From: Malania oleifera
Lineage: Eukaryota > Streptophyta > Magnoliopsida > Santalales > Ximeniaceae
Length of the DNA: 64,000 bases
Direction of reading: 5' to 3'
NCBI RefSeq assembly: GCF_029873635.1
Contig: NC_080419.1
Coordinates: 70,560,097 to 70,624,096 of the forward strand
Positions 44,783-56,752 of this stretch are shown in pieces; the stretch's first letter is position 1; the number at the start of each line of letters is the position of its first letter. A program made the translations under genes and the position numbers. A model generated the notes under the pieces. The model saw only the letters and a program-made list of their open reading frames with translations, ran no database searches and was not told the origin of the DNA.

Positions 44783-46820
44783 TGTAACAACCTGCTACTT
44801 ATATAACATTTTTTTCCATTTAGATACACCTATAACATAAATATCATTTGTCTGAAATACTACTGATAATACCCTAGGCTCAAAAGAGCACTGAGGAAAT
44901 TCTGGACATCATACATATCTTAAGCCGCGATAACTAAAAATCTGCAAACATTTACATGCAATACCAGCAAACTATAATACCCAAAAATACATATATATCA
45001 CCAAAATACCCAGTGACATCACCAAAACTTGAAATCTACCCCAAGCCATTGGTATCATAGAAACACCTACCCTTCTAGTATGGGTAGTGTAAGATAATCT
45101 CTATCCGCGAGCCTGATCTGCTCTCCTAACTGGATCTCCTGAAAAATAATAAGTCACTGGAATGAGACAACGTTCAGTAAGTGGAAATATGCTATCACTA
45201 GTGTGTGGCTGTTGAGTTGTACATTTAATAAACTGAAATAACATTGATTCTATAAAATGAATAAGCTAATATACTGTACAAAACACATTTAATGTAAATT
45301 AAAATATAACTCTGTATCTGAGCTTGCTATTTGTAAATATTGCTAATATAATAATATAACTGCTGTTGCGTGATATATTTGTACATAGGAACTTCTACTA
45401 TACCCTGAGATCTGTATATCATGATATATCCCCTCATGACTGGGTTGTGCGGCCTGTAGGCTGGACTTACTCTGGTTGGCCTACCAGGCAAGTCAATCTG
45501 AATCTCTAACATCCACTAATCTGTGTCAATCTGGCTCACTGCAATCACTCCGGACCATCGTACCTCTATCTCGTCTAACCGGCTGCCTCAACCCAGTATG
45601 ATGGGGAGATTGCAATCTCTCCTCGTACGATTAGACGGAATCCACATACTATCTAAGTTATATGGTTGCACGTGTCTAAAATAGCAACTGTACCATGTTC
45701 TGCTGCATATCTCTGTCTGTAATATCCACCGAGATCTGATACTGTGCAATACTATATATATAAATATACTTATCTTGTTGTTTTAACATGATTTCAAAGC
45801 ATAACACTATAAATCTTAGCTGTAATGTCTATATTTTCTATCTGGTATATTTGTAATATCTAACTGTAATATTTGTACTATTTATTTGAAATCTCTGTAA
45901 TGTCTGTCTGAGATATCTGTATATCTATACATCTGTCTGAGTGTTATGATTTAGAAATCATGTTGTTCTGAAAAATACTATAAATCATATCTTTTGTTAA
46001 CAATTTGTATATCTGAATATCTATAAAACTACATAAAGTAATAAACTCAGGCCACACAATTGTGTACTTAAAATCTCATGTTCAATTTCTGTAATTTTGC
46101 TGTAAGAATAATATTCATGATATTCTAGAAAAATAACCTGATCTACATGCTTGCAAATACACATTCATAACCTTCTGTTATACATACTAAAAATTCCTAG
46201 CATAGCTATTTCCCTTACCTAAATTCTGAAAAGTCCATAATGTACTCTGGCCCTATACCCGCAGGGTTCCCTGCTCAATAACCTGAAAACAACATCTCCC
46301 AGAATAAAACATCAATATTTCTTCGTATACTACATTTCTTATAACTATGAGAAAGACAAATATTAAATAAAATGCCTTACCCTGAGATTGGGACGAAATC
46401 CAAACCAGCCCCACCAACGATCCGCTTCGGCAGACTCGTAGAGAACTTTCCCAAGAGTGTCATGTTGGCCTTAGATCGTCGAGGAAGAAACGGAGCCAGG
46501 ATCAAAGAGAGAAGGGGAGGGAAACGTTTTAGAGAGAGAGGGAGTTTTCTTGCGCCAGTTTTCTCATGAAAATCCGATTTTCATTGTATTTATATACTCG
46601 GATTCGTCGACGAGACACGTCATCTCGTCGACGAGTCCTAAAGAAAGTTTGTTGACGAAACTTACACCCTTCGTCGACGAGTTTCAGACTGCCACAAACT
46701 CCCTCTCGGTATCTTCTCGTCGACGAAACGTATCCTCGTCGATGAGGTCCTTTTGAACCTTCGTCGACGAAACCCCTGTGTTCGTTGACGAAGTCCTAAT
46801 TAATTTCTTGGGTTATTACA
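44783..46820 (-). mobile_element. Element C 5' LTR
   Basis: 2038 bp; plus-strand ends TGTAACAACC and GGGTTATTACA, so TG...CA in sense. Carries a dense CGTCGACGA array at 46600-46800, then (in sense) a TATA-like box at 46587-46596, GA-rich leader sequence and GCAGGGTTCCC. Same family as the solo LTR at 21190-23361. Confidence 0.9.
46587..46596 (-). promoter_or_regulatory. TATA-like box of element C LTR
   Basis: TATATAAATA on the minus strand immediately after (in sense) the GTCGACGA array. Confidence 0.5.
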
Positions 46821-46889
46821 CTCTCAGCCAAAAATCAAACTCTTTCAAGTAAATGTTCATTTCTGAGGTCATAATATCTATCAAAATAC

Positions 46890-47563
46890 TATAACTCCTA
46901 TTTGAAGAGCTTTAGACTTTGCAGACAAATTTCCTGATGAAATTAAAAGACAAAAATCAATTGCAAAGATTTTTAGGATGTCTTAATTATGTTGCAGATT
47001 TTATACCTAATCTTAGGAAAATTCTCGAACCTCTTTTTAGAAGACTTAAGAAAAATTTGCCGCTTGGTCTGAAGAACGTACTCAAGTAGTCAAAAGAGTA
47101 AAATCTGCTATCAAGACTCTTCCATGCCTCAGTTTTTTACCACATCCAAAAGCTTTTATGATAGTTAAAACAGATGCCTCTAACATGGACTATGGTGGTA
47201 TCCTCAAACAAAAGTTAGATTCAAAAGAAATCCTTATTAGGTTTCATTCAGGAGCCTGGTTAGGTCCACAATTCAATTACTCTACCATCAAAAAAGAGAT
47301 TTTATCAATTGTTTTGTGCATCCAAAAATTTCAAGATGATTTGTTCAATAAAGAATTTTTACTTCGCATTGATTGTAAAAGCGCAAAAGAAGTTTTAGAA
47401 AAGGATGCAAGAAATTTGGTTTCAAAACATATTTTTGCTAGATGGCAAGCCATTCTTTCTATTTTTGATTTTCTTATTGAATTTATCAAAGGCTCTTCAA
47501 ACTCTTTACCTGATTTTCTTACAAGAGATTTTCTTCAGGGCAAAAATGCCATGGCAAAAAGCT
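46890..47563 (+). pseudogene. Pararetrovirus-like RT end and RNase H
   Basis: A degenerate RT C-terminus (46890-47060) with frameshifts near 46940 and 47060, then an open RNase H region to a stop at 47561-47563. RNase H features: Asp in VKTDASNMDYGG, Glu in NYSTIKKEILSIVL, and Asp in LLRIDCKSAK, three of the expected acidic residues. The final part is RWQAILSIFDF...GSSNSLPDFLTR. The SIVLCIQKFQDDL and LPDFL signatures are typical of Caulimoviridae RNase H and differ from the gypsy RNase H of element B. The fragment cannot make an active enzyme because RT is missing. Confidence 0.75.
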
Positions 47564-47695
47564 AGTGACTATTATTCAAAAGAGGGTTATTCAAAAGAAG
47601 GTTCTCATGAGGGAATCATTATTCAAAATAGGTTTCAATGGCTTATAAGACATCGGATATAGCCTCCTCAGGTACAACCTTCATTCAAGGAAATC

Positions 47696-48837
47696 ATGCA
47701 AGAACAAGCTTCTACTCCGAAGAAGCCTTCAGGTTATATTGACAAGCCTGTTTTCAATGATCTGTTCGTTATCGTACCAAAGTGGAATTCGGCCACTCCC
47801 TTTGCAATTATTCAAAAGTATTTTCACAGAGGATGTCATTTTGATACTCTTGATCCCTCAAAAACTCAAAAGTTTTATGAGCTTATTTTAATTGAAACCA
47901 ATTCGGTCTTCATTTATCATAATTTTGATACAAGAGATATTTCAAGGTTTAATTTTTCCAAAATCAAAATTTTGAAGTTTCTTACTCCTTTAGAATGGCA
48001 ACATCCTAGGACTCCCAAAAGATTCCAAGGCATTTTTACTCCTCAGACCTATGGTTATAAAGATTATATTCAAGTCTGGTCAAATGCCTTGTTCATAAGA
48101 AATTTCAGTCATTTTTGGCTTATTCATTTTGATTAAAAGATCTTAATAAACTGTCCAAAATGGTTTCTTTCTTGGTTTCGTTTTTTGCCTGAAGAAAGTA
48201 TTTTTCCTGAGACCATTCGAAATGATTTTGAATTTTTTCAAAAGAATTTTCATGCTCCTCAAGCGTTTTCGGATCGATCTTCAAAATTATTACTTTTTGT
48301 TCTCATTTCATGGTAACCTAGATTTTCTAGTGGGGCTATTGCATAATTCCCCCTAAAGTAAGCTCCTTAGGTAAATCAAGAGCAATTCGAAGAATGTTTA
48401 GAGTTCGCTGGTGGGACAAGTTCACCATCCCTGAAGGAAAAGTTCATGCTTGGCTTGCCCAAAGCTCTAGTCAAAGTTTGCCAGTTTTTCAAGAAGATCC
48501 TTCATCAAGATCTAAAGACAATAAGATAGTTTTGGAAGACGAAGCTTTATCATCATGTTCTTCAAGGAAGCCCAAGTTCAAAAGTCTCAAGGCTAAAATC
48601 TTCCAAATAATTGCTCAATTGAATTTAGACAATTCAAACTCTTCAGACCATTATGCCTATAGTTCTCCAGGTTCCCCAGAAGATGATAATTTTAATTACT
48701 CTGGCATTGCAATTGGTACAACTTTATGCAAAAGGAGGAAGTTAAGAAGATGTCTGCTAAGTCATCTCATTCAAAAGAAGAGAGGTCACTGTCAAAGAAA
48801 AAAAATAATTCATAGATTAAAGCTTTCACGTGGCTGA
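47696..48837 (+). pseudogene. Unknown-function protein downstream of viral RT-RNase H (broken)
   Basis: Two open pieces, 47696-48136 (147 codons) and 48394-48837 (148 codons), joined by 257 bp that also looks coding but holds stops (WFLSWFRFLPEES). I do not recognise a domain. Piece 1 is rich in aromatic and basic residues (FNDLFVIVPKW, FYELILIETNSVFIYHNFD); piece 2 begins near RVRWWDKF and ends Ser- and Lys-rich. Position and size suggest the second open reading frame that florendovirus-type caulimovirids carry after the polyprotein. This is inference from gene order, not from a known motif. Confidence 0.5.
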
Positions 48838-49055
48838 CAAAAATAAAAGCAACCTTATCAAAATGTCCCTTCCTTATCAAAAGTTAGGTAAAGTTTGTCG
48901 TGCCGACGCATCCGTCCAAAATACTTTTCCTTTTCTGAAAAGTAGTCGACGCTCTAGTCCAAGTTTTTAAAGCAAGACTTTATCAAAAGAAAAGATTCTC
49001 CATCTGCAATTCGACACATTGCAACTTCAATTATTAAAAGCACTCAACACTTCTC

Positions 49056-49063
49056 TATTTAAA
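49056..49063 (+). promoter_or_regulatory. Candidate pararetrovirus TATA box
   Basis: TATTTAAA followed by GAGAGG, about 220 bp after the last coding piece, where a caulimovirid pregenomic promoter would be expected. Inferred from position. Confidence 0.35.
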
Positions 49064-49330
49064 GAGAGGTCTACTGATAAGTTCAGCACCGCCTCACCAA
49101 GGCATACGCTTCATCCTAGAGAGGTTTCATGTGTACCCTGAGCGATCACCTTATATTAAAATTTTCATTTGTTCTTAGACTTAGAAGTCTAGAACTTTAT
49201 TCAAGTGTATTGTTCAATATTCAAGTGTATTGTTCAAAAGTAGATACAATTATTCATAAGGTTGTCTCAAACAACACCTATTATTTTGTAAGTGATATTA
49301 TGCGTTAAAAAAAATCACTACTTTGTTATT

Positions 49331-49455
49331 ACTTTGCTTTATTGTTTAAATTTCTTTTATTAACGATCCTGCGTATTCTAGTTACACATGTGTTTCTGGC
49401 ATGAAGTGCTAGTTAGTTTTACTATTTATAAGTATGAATAATTGTTACCAATATC

Positions 49456-49503
<48 letters not shown>

Positions 49504-51828
49504 AAGAGTGTTTTTGGCATTTAATATTGATCTTAAGTTCACAAAATAACAAATAGTTAACAAAATAGTAAGATAATTTGAAAAAAAAAACATACAATTT
49601 GAATATGACAACGTAGTACAGTTATTGTAAATTCATATTTTTTTATACTATCAAATATTAATAGTGTCATATTTTGAGATATTTTCTACAATTTGTTCAC
49701 AATGAACATATTTTGAGCAACAAATTTAGTGAAAAAGGTAAAATGACAAATTTAATGCACATAGCAAGCTTCCTAGTAATAAGAGGTATTACATCCGATT
49801 TCACACGAAGGCTAATATTTAATTTATCAAGAGAGAACTAAGAGGCCTGTCATGCCCTCCCTTTATTTGATATAGTCTGGGGAGGGGTCCAAATAGCTTC
49901 TCCAAGTTGACTTTAGTTATCAAAAATATTATTTAAAAGCAAAAATATGAGTTGGTAGCTATTATACAATAATTTATTATATTAGCCCTAATAAATATAT
50001 GTAATCATAAATATTCCATTTATGCTCATGATTGCACCCAAAAATTAAATTTTAGATGTGCTTATCTGCTACTCTACTCTATAGTAGAATTATTCTCCTC
50101 CTCTCTCCCTCTAATAAAAGCATTGAAATTTTATTTTAAGAGAAGAAAAGAAAACCCACTAGGCTTTTATATATGGGAGGAATGTTGATAATTTACTGCT
50201 CCCAAGAAACCTACACTTAGAAAAAATTATTTTTTATAGCAGAAAAAAAACCAAAAAACATAAAAAAAACAGTCAGAGAGATGAAAAAGAAGAAGAAGCC
50301 TAACTCACCTCCTCATTTAAGCTCAACTTTAATATCTTTAATAATATAGATATGACATTCTATTCATGCAAGAAGGTGTCTTATGGTGGAATGTTATATT
50401 GCTTTCTAGACAGACTTAAAGCACAGGTGAAATTGTCCAGACTCCTAAGGGAAACAAAAAAAATTAAAGCTTGAGCCCCAGCGGGCTCGACGGAGAGTTT
50501 TTGATCTGTTTGGATGGTCCGATCACATGGCTTCAGATCCCTCCTCTCATCAGGCACACGTTCCTTTGCCTTTACACCCAGGTAGCCTTTGCTCTTCGCT
50601 GTACGTTTATACTCCGAATCAAAGTCGTAATACCCCACTCCACCCCCTTTGAAATTTCGTTGCTGCTGGTTTATAGTTATTTTAAGAATTGTATTTTTTG
50701 CTTGTAGGTTGTGTAAGCCATCTAATTTTATGTGATTTTGATAATTTTGTTGATCTCAAGAGTGGGTTTCTGCATTTTGTTTGAAATTTAATTTTCTGAG
50801 GTGAAAGACTGATCGGTTCTCTGTTGGGTTCGGCTTCTTGTCTTTCTTTCTTTTTTAATTTTTTTTTTCCCGCACATCTGCCTCCTCTGTTAAGAAGTTT
50901 TTGAGGAGGGGTGGTTTGTTTGTTTGTTTTGGGACTGTCCTAACAAATTGTATTTGAGCAAAATTTGTACTTTGTGCCATTTGATTTTATGTTTCTGAAT
51001 GACGGTCTTGTTTTTTTGACTATGAATTTACATGTTATGGCTTATGTAGGCCTAGGTGATGAGAATCTTGATAATTTCATTGACTTTCTCCTACTTCATT
51101 TCTTGGCGTAAAACTTATCTTTTCTTGTTAGACGAGATGACAGTTATGTCTGTGCGTTGCATTTTTTTTTATTGAGAGTTGCTGACTGCAAGGTTCATGC
51201 AGTAGCTCTGTTTCTTATTTGGACTGTGCTAGTTGCTTTCTGCCTTTATTTGTGCTGCGTCCACTGATTTCTTGAAGATGGAGAGTGGAGAAAGAATGGG
51301 AAAAGAATTGAGTGTTGCACTAATTCACATTTAGCCTAATTTGTGGAAGGCAAGGTCAAGTAGGCGGCAGGCAAAGATTAAAGAATCAATTTTATATACC
51401 AATATTCTTACGATGTCTGGGAGATATCTTGAGAATTGAATCAATCCATTTTTCTTTGAGCATAAATGAGTCAAACTTAAAATGGGCCCATTTTGCACAT
51501 AAGGTCATGTTTATGATTTTTTCACATAGCCTCATTGATTTTTAGTCTTGTTGCCTTCGAGTTCGCATTTTACCGAGCCACTTGTATGCCTAATACTATG
51601 TAAAGTATTAAGCGCTGGAGAGACTATTTTAATATTGATAACTTATTCCTTGCTTTACTTTGTGATACGTTAAGTTTGTACAAAAATTTGACTGGTGTTG
51701 CTGCAGAAAATTGTCTATGCATGGAATCAATATCTGCATCAACAATTAATCAGCAATCTCCTCCTTAGCCCTCCAATTAATGAAGAGAGAAGTGCTTGGG
51801 AGGCTCCCACCAGCCTTTAGGACCTCTC
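49331..51828. other. AT-rich intergenic or intron-like DNA
   Basis: No transposon protein, LTR end or RNA gene found. 50640-51700 is T-rich like plant introns. A weak candidate two-exon pair (ATG at 50527 to a GT donor at 50582; AG acceptor ending at 51706, stop at 51766-51768) is discussed in the findings. An AT microsatellite lies at 49458-49500. This is the best candidate in the window for host non-repeat DNA. Confidence 0.4.
49458..49500. repeat. Microsatellite (AT)n
   Basis: About 21 AT units. Confidence 0.95.
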
Positions 51829-51897
51829 CAATTCACAAGGAGTTGTTTGGTTTCTATTTCATCTTTGCATTACGAAGAAACAAATTATTATAAATGT

Positions 51898-52350
51898 TGT
51901 TGGGTATAAACTCATATTTGCGTAGCGGAATCTAAATGCAACAACCAATGAAGGACAAATATAGAACATGCACATAGTATATCTGAAAGCAAGAACAACA
52001 ACACAAAGGTTTATGTGGTTCAACAATGCCTACATCCACGGTAGCAATTGGCAAAGGTTTTCACTATGTAAATGTTAAAGGAGACAATACAGTACAATTC
52101 ACAATGATTTTCTTCTCTCAATACACTTAGACAAGTGTATAAATAAAGTTTCATTCAGAGGTTTCCCCCCAAAACCCAACCAACTTAACGTTCATATTCA
52201 AATTTTGAATTCAGCCTCGCTGCCCAGAACAAAACCGTCGACGAAACAGTCGACGATATCAGACAAAACAGAAATACTGCAACTTCTAAACTACTGCACT
52301 CTGAATTCCATTCATGCTTTCCTTTTGAATGTGAGCCATAATTCATAGCA
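51898..52350 (-). mobile_element. Copia 3' LTR
   Basis: 453 bp; aligned with the 461-bp 5' LTR (TGTTG.GTATAAACTC, AATCTAAATGCA, TCAGCCTCGCTGC). A PPT follows on the plus-coordinate side. Contains CCGTCGACGAAACAGTCGACGA near 52230-52253, where the 5' LTR has CCGTTGACGG and ATCGACGG. Confidence 0.92.
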
Positions 52351-52365
52351 AACTCCACCTTGGCG
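52351..52365 (-). other. Polypurine tract of Copia element
   Basis: On the minus strand CGCCAAGGTGGAGTT next to the 3' LTR start. It is a copia-type PPT (AAGGTGGAG). Confidence 0.75.
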
Positions 52366-52547
52366 AACATACACCCCTTAGGAGAAATTGACAAATATGA
52401 ATCCACTGCTCCACCTTGAACTTGGAACGTTAGGTTGGGTCCGTCTGCCTTCTAGCACTTGGAGAGATGAAGCTAGTCCAAGCAATGCTTGAATTTTTTA
52501 GTAGTAACCAATTTTGTCAAAATGTATGCTTTTAGATGTGTGAACTT

Positions 52548-53194
52548 CAAGGTCTTAAATTTTGATTTCGACTCAAATTTTGAAGCTCCAAAAGTATGGA
52601 AATTTCGACAGAAATTTCGATTTCGATTTGAAAAAATAACGGAAAGTAGTAGTAAAGCATGAAATTCTTTGTGAAACTTTAGAAATGGTTAACAAACATA
52701 AAAATAGAAGTTTTAAGACTAATATATTACAAATTAAATACATCTATGTTTTGTATGAGGTGAAAAAGTTGTAAAATAGTATGTGTATCAAACATGTTTG
52801 TAAGATAATGTACATTAAACATATTCAGTTAATGCAAATGAAATTCATAAATCATTTAAATATTATTTATTATACAAATATTGATAATTTAGACATGAAT
52901 GGTTAAATAAAATATTACTATAAATTTATTTTTTCATATAATTTCAAAAGCACTTGTGATAACCTTTTGTTTCAATAAAATAAATAAAATAAATTAAAAG
53001 AGAAATTTCACTTCACTCTCAAGGTTGCGATGAATTTCGACAAATTTCGCTAAAATTTCGAGGTTTCGATAAATTTCAGATGATTCGTTGAGATTTCAAC
53101 GGAAATTATGCAAGACGGAAATCGACTGCCATTTCGATTTCGAAGGTGACGGAAATCAGAAATTTCGACAGTTTCGTGGAAATTTAAGACCATG
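52548..53194. mobile_element. hAT-like MITE, 647 bp, 8-bp TSD
   Basis: Terminal inverted repeats CA(A/T)GGTCTTAAATTT at both ends (left 52548-52562; right 53180-53194 inverted), flanked by GTGAACTT (52540-52547) and GTGAACCT (53195-53202), an 8-bp TSD with one difference. CA-starting TIRs and 8-bp TSDs are typical of hAT elements. Non-coding; both ends are rich in AAATTTCGA/TCGAAATTT motifs, giving extra self-complementarity. Sits in the non-coding stretch between the Copia RNase H and PPT. Confidence 0.8.
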
Positions 53195-53202
53195 GTGAAC
53201 CT

Positions 53203-54643
53203 TCTCCAATACAAGTTCATGTGAAGTAATTAATTCCTGGACCCTATGGAACCTTACATCAATATATTTGGTTGTAGCATGGTACACTTGATTCTTTGCC
53301 AAGAAAATGACACTCTGATTGTCACAATGCAACACAACTCTACCTTGCTGTACACTCGGCTCATTGATGAAACCAGTAAGTTATAAGACTTCCTTTGTAG
53401 TTTTGGCAACTGCCATGTATTCAGATTCAGTTGTAGGTAATGCCACCAAGGATTATACCATGGACCTTTAACATATAGGTCCTCCCACAAGGGTAAAGAC
53501 ATAACCCGTTGTAGACCTTCAGTCATCTATATTCCTTGCATAATCAGCATCAACAAACCTCACAACTGATGGACTATCCTGTTGCTTGTCGAACATGATG
53601 CCATAACTCAAAGTACCCTTTAAGTATATGAAAATCCATTTGATGGCTCCCAGTGCTGTCTGCCCAGATTAGAGAGAAACTTACTTACTACACTCATTGC
53701 ATTTGCCAAGTCTAGTCTCGTACACACCATGACATACATTAAACTCCTCACGGTGCTAGCATAGGGGACCTTTGACATGTCCTGGATATCATCATTAGTA
53801 CTTGGGCATTCAATAGTAGACAATTTGAAGTGACTCGCTAGAGGTGTACATATCGGTTTAGCATCAGCCATGCTGAACCTTTCCAACACTTTCTCCACAT
53901 AACCGCCCTGAGATAGCCATAATCTCCTTGTAGTTTTGTCTCGGTGAATCTCCATCCCAAGTATCTTCTTGGCTGGACCAAGATCCTTCATGTCAAACTC
54001 TTTATGTAATAGACCCTAACTGCTTTACCTTAGTTAAATCCTTCACAGCTATTAACATGTCATCAACATACATCAATAAGAAAATAAGAGCACCATCATC
54101 AAGCTTCTTCACATACACGTAGCAGACATACTCACATCTTCTGTAACCTATCCTAATCATGTAGGAATCAAATCTTTTATGCCATTGCCTTGGAGACTGT
54201 TTCAGCCCGTAAAGAGACTTTTTCAACTTGCAAACTAAGTGTTCTTGCCCTGGTTCACTGAATCCCTCTAGCTGTACCTTATAAATTTGCTCCTCCAAGT
54301 CACCATGTAGAAATGTCGTCTTCACATCCATTTGTTCCAAATGCAGATCATAATGAGCTACTAACCCCAACACTACCATGATGGAAGTGTGTTGGACCAC
54401 AGGTGAATAGATTTCATCATAATCTATTCCCTTTTCTTGTGAGTACCCATTTGCTACTAACCGTGCCTTGAATTTCTCTCATTCATTTTCTGAAATTGCT
54501 TCCTTCTTCCTATATACCCATTTGCAACCTATTGCCCTTTTCCCATTTGGAAGCTCCACCAACTCCCAACTTTGATTCTTATGCAGCAACTCTATTTCCT
54601 CAATCATAGCATCCATCCACCTACTTTTCTCCTGGTCGTACAC
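53203..54643 (-). pseudogene. Copia RT and RNase H
   Basis: Minus-strand pol 3' half. From 54640 downward: EKSRWMDAMIEEIELLHKNQSWELVELPNGKRAIGCKWVYRKK, then a gap with stops, then the RT palm FLHGDLEEQIYKVQLEGF...CKLKKSLYGLKQSPRQWHKRFD and the catalytic YVDDMLIA (about 54056-54080). Then MKDLGPAKKILGMEIHRD...LWLSQGGYVEKVLERF, and a degenerate RNase H (53254-53530) recognisable from its HCDNQS-like and AKN-like remnants. At least three frame breaks (54000, 53620, within 53254-53530). The YVDD Asp pair is intact. Confidence 0.9.
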
Positions 54644-54871
54644 TACAACAACAACAACAACAAAACCAAGCCTTAGTCCCACTAAGTGTGGTCGGCTATA
54701 TGAATCCTCTTCTGCTAATTTATGCGATCATGGACCATTTCTTTTGATAGATTCGAAGATATTAAATCCTTACTCACTATCTTCTCCCAAGTTATTTTAG
54801 GTCTACCCCTACCCCTTCTACTACCCCCCACAGTAACTAAGTCACTCTTCCTCACAGGTGCACTATAAGGC

Positions 54872-56407
54872 CTACGTTGCAAGTGTCCATACCATCTGAG
54901 TCGTCCTTCCCTTATCTTCTATAGGAGCTACACCTAACTTACCACGAATATGTTCATTCCTTAATTTATCTTTCAATGTTATACCACTCGTCCATCTAAG
55001 CATCCTCATCTCGGCAACTTTTACTTTTTGGATATTATGTTTCTTCGTCGCCCAACATTCTGATCCATATAGCATAGCTAGTCTTATAGCTGTCCTATAA
55101 AACTTCCCTTTCAATTTTAAGGGTATTCTTCGATCACATATAACACTTGAAGAACTTCTTCATTTTACCCAACCTGCTTTAACTCTATGCATTACATCAT
55201 CTTCAATTTCTCCTTCAGCTTGCATAATAGATCCAAGGTATCGAAATCTACAAGTGCTATTCATTTCTTCATCATCAAGTTTAACTTTGTCTCCAATATT
55301 CCTCCTATCATTACTAAAATTACATTTCATATATTCTATTTTATTTCTACTTATCTTAAAGCCTCTAGATTCCAAAGCTTCTCTCCATAATTCTAACTCA
55401 ACCTCTACTCCATCCCTAGTTTCATCAATTAATACAATATCATCTGCAAACAACATACACCATGGAACCTCCTTTTGAATACTCTTAGTCAATTGGTCTA
55501 TCACTAAAGCAAAAAGATAAGGACTCAAAGCAGATCCTTGATGTACACCTATGGTAATTGGAAATTCTCTAGTTTCTCCATTTATAGTCTTTACAATAGT
55601 CATTACTCCATCGTACATATCCTTAATGACATCGGTATACCTACAATATACACCCTTTTTTTCTAAAACCCACCATAGAACTTCCCTAGGTATCCTATCA
55701 TATGCTTTCTCAAGGTTAATAAATATCATATGCAAGTCCCTCTTCTTTTCCCTAAACTTTTCCATTAATCTTCTTAAAAGATAAATAGCTTCTGTGGTAG
55801 ATCTCCCAGGCATAAAACCAAATTGATTTTCTGAGATCTTTGTTTCTAACCTTAATCTTTGTTCAACTACTCTTTCCCATAGTTTCATCGTATGACTCAT
55901 AAGTTTAATTCCACGATAGTTATTACAATTTTGAATATCTCCTTTATTTTTGTATATAGGTATTAAAGTGCTTTTCCTCCATTCATCTGGCATTTTCTTA
56001 GTTTTTACAATTGTATTAAATAAATTAGTTAATCATATAATTCCGTTATCACCCAAGCATTTCTAAACTTCAATTGGGATGTTATCTGGTCCCATAGCTT
56101 TCCCATTTTTCATCTTTTTTAGTGCAAACTTAACTTCGTTAACTCTAATTTTTTGAATAAATCTTATATTTTTTGTCTTTTCCTCATTTGACAATTCTAA
56201 ATTTAAGCCTTCTATTTGGTTTTCGTTAAACAACTTACTAAAGTAACTTCGCCATCTTTCTTTAATATCTTCGTCCTTAACCAAGACAATATCATCCTCA
56301 CTTTTTATACATTTTACATTTCCTAAGTCCTTGTTCTTCCTTTCTCTAGCTTTAGCAAGTTTAAATATATCTCTTTCCCCTTCTTTTGTACCTAATCTAT
56401 CATACAA
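54872..56407 (-). pseudogene. RTE LINE reverse transcriptase
   Basis: Three pieces: 56407-56063 (AREKKNKDLG-type linker, ending VKFALKKMKNGKAMGPDNIPIEV, the start of RT), 55993-55160 (PDEWRKSTLIPIYKNKGD, NYRGIKLMSHTMKLWERVVEQRL, FGFMPGRSTTEAIYLLRRL, the catalytic FADDIVLID at about 55430-55456, FRYLGSIMQAEGEI) and 55114-54872 (LYGSECWATKKHNIQKVKVAEMRMLRW, typical RTE C-terminus). Breaks near 56030 and 55150 separate them. It copies LINE RNA at a nicked target in working elements. The palm Asp residues are intact, so decay is moderate. Confidence 0.9.
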
Positions 56408-56752
56408 ACTATTAAATGATCTATATTTAGCTTCACTAACGGCCCTTTTTGCATCTTTTCTTGCCTCCTTATATTTTTCAAAGTTATCGCTGTTTCTACA
56501 TTTTTGCCACGTTTTATACCAAATTCTTTTTATCTTTATGATTTTTTGTACATCTTTATCCCACCACTAACTTTCTTTGCTATTTGAGAATATACCCCTT
56601 GATTTGCCTAAAATCTCTTTTGCTATCTTTTTAATAGAGCTAGCTAATCTATTCCAAAGAGTATTTGAATCTATCCCATCCTCTAAGGTCCAATCCCCAT
56701 CTTTGATCATTTTATCTTTAAATTTTATTATATTTTCTCCTTTTAGGTTCCA

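Larger units (their letters stand above)
42108..46820 (-). mobile_element. Ty3/gypsy element C, 5' half only (minus strand)
   Basis: Read on the minus strand: 5' LTR (46820-44783), PBS (44779-44768), gag (from 44455), protease (to 42996) and RT up to the start of RNase H, then an abrupt end at 42108. The 3' half of pol and the 3' LTR are missing. It is related to but distinct from element B: the same gene order and motifs, but a different LTR family shared with the solo LTR at 21190-23361. Right flank 46821-46825 is CTCTC; no left flank for a TSD. Confidence 0.85.
46821..49330 (+). mobile_element. Endogenous pararetrovirus-like fragment (Caulimoviridae-like)
   Basis: Plus-strand block with the end of RT, an RNase H, a separate downstream coding region and an AT-rich region with a TATA-like box. 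The RNase H resembles plant pararetroviruses rather than Ty3/gypsy. A second coding region directly after RT-RNase H and no integrase fit a caulimovirid. The arrangement of an unknown-function protein after the polyprotein recalls florendoviruses, but genus is inference. Movement protein, coat protein, protease and most of RT are absent, and all frames are broken. The left edge abuts element C's LTR and the right edge is indefinite. Confidence 0.65.
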
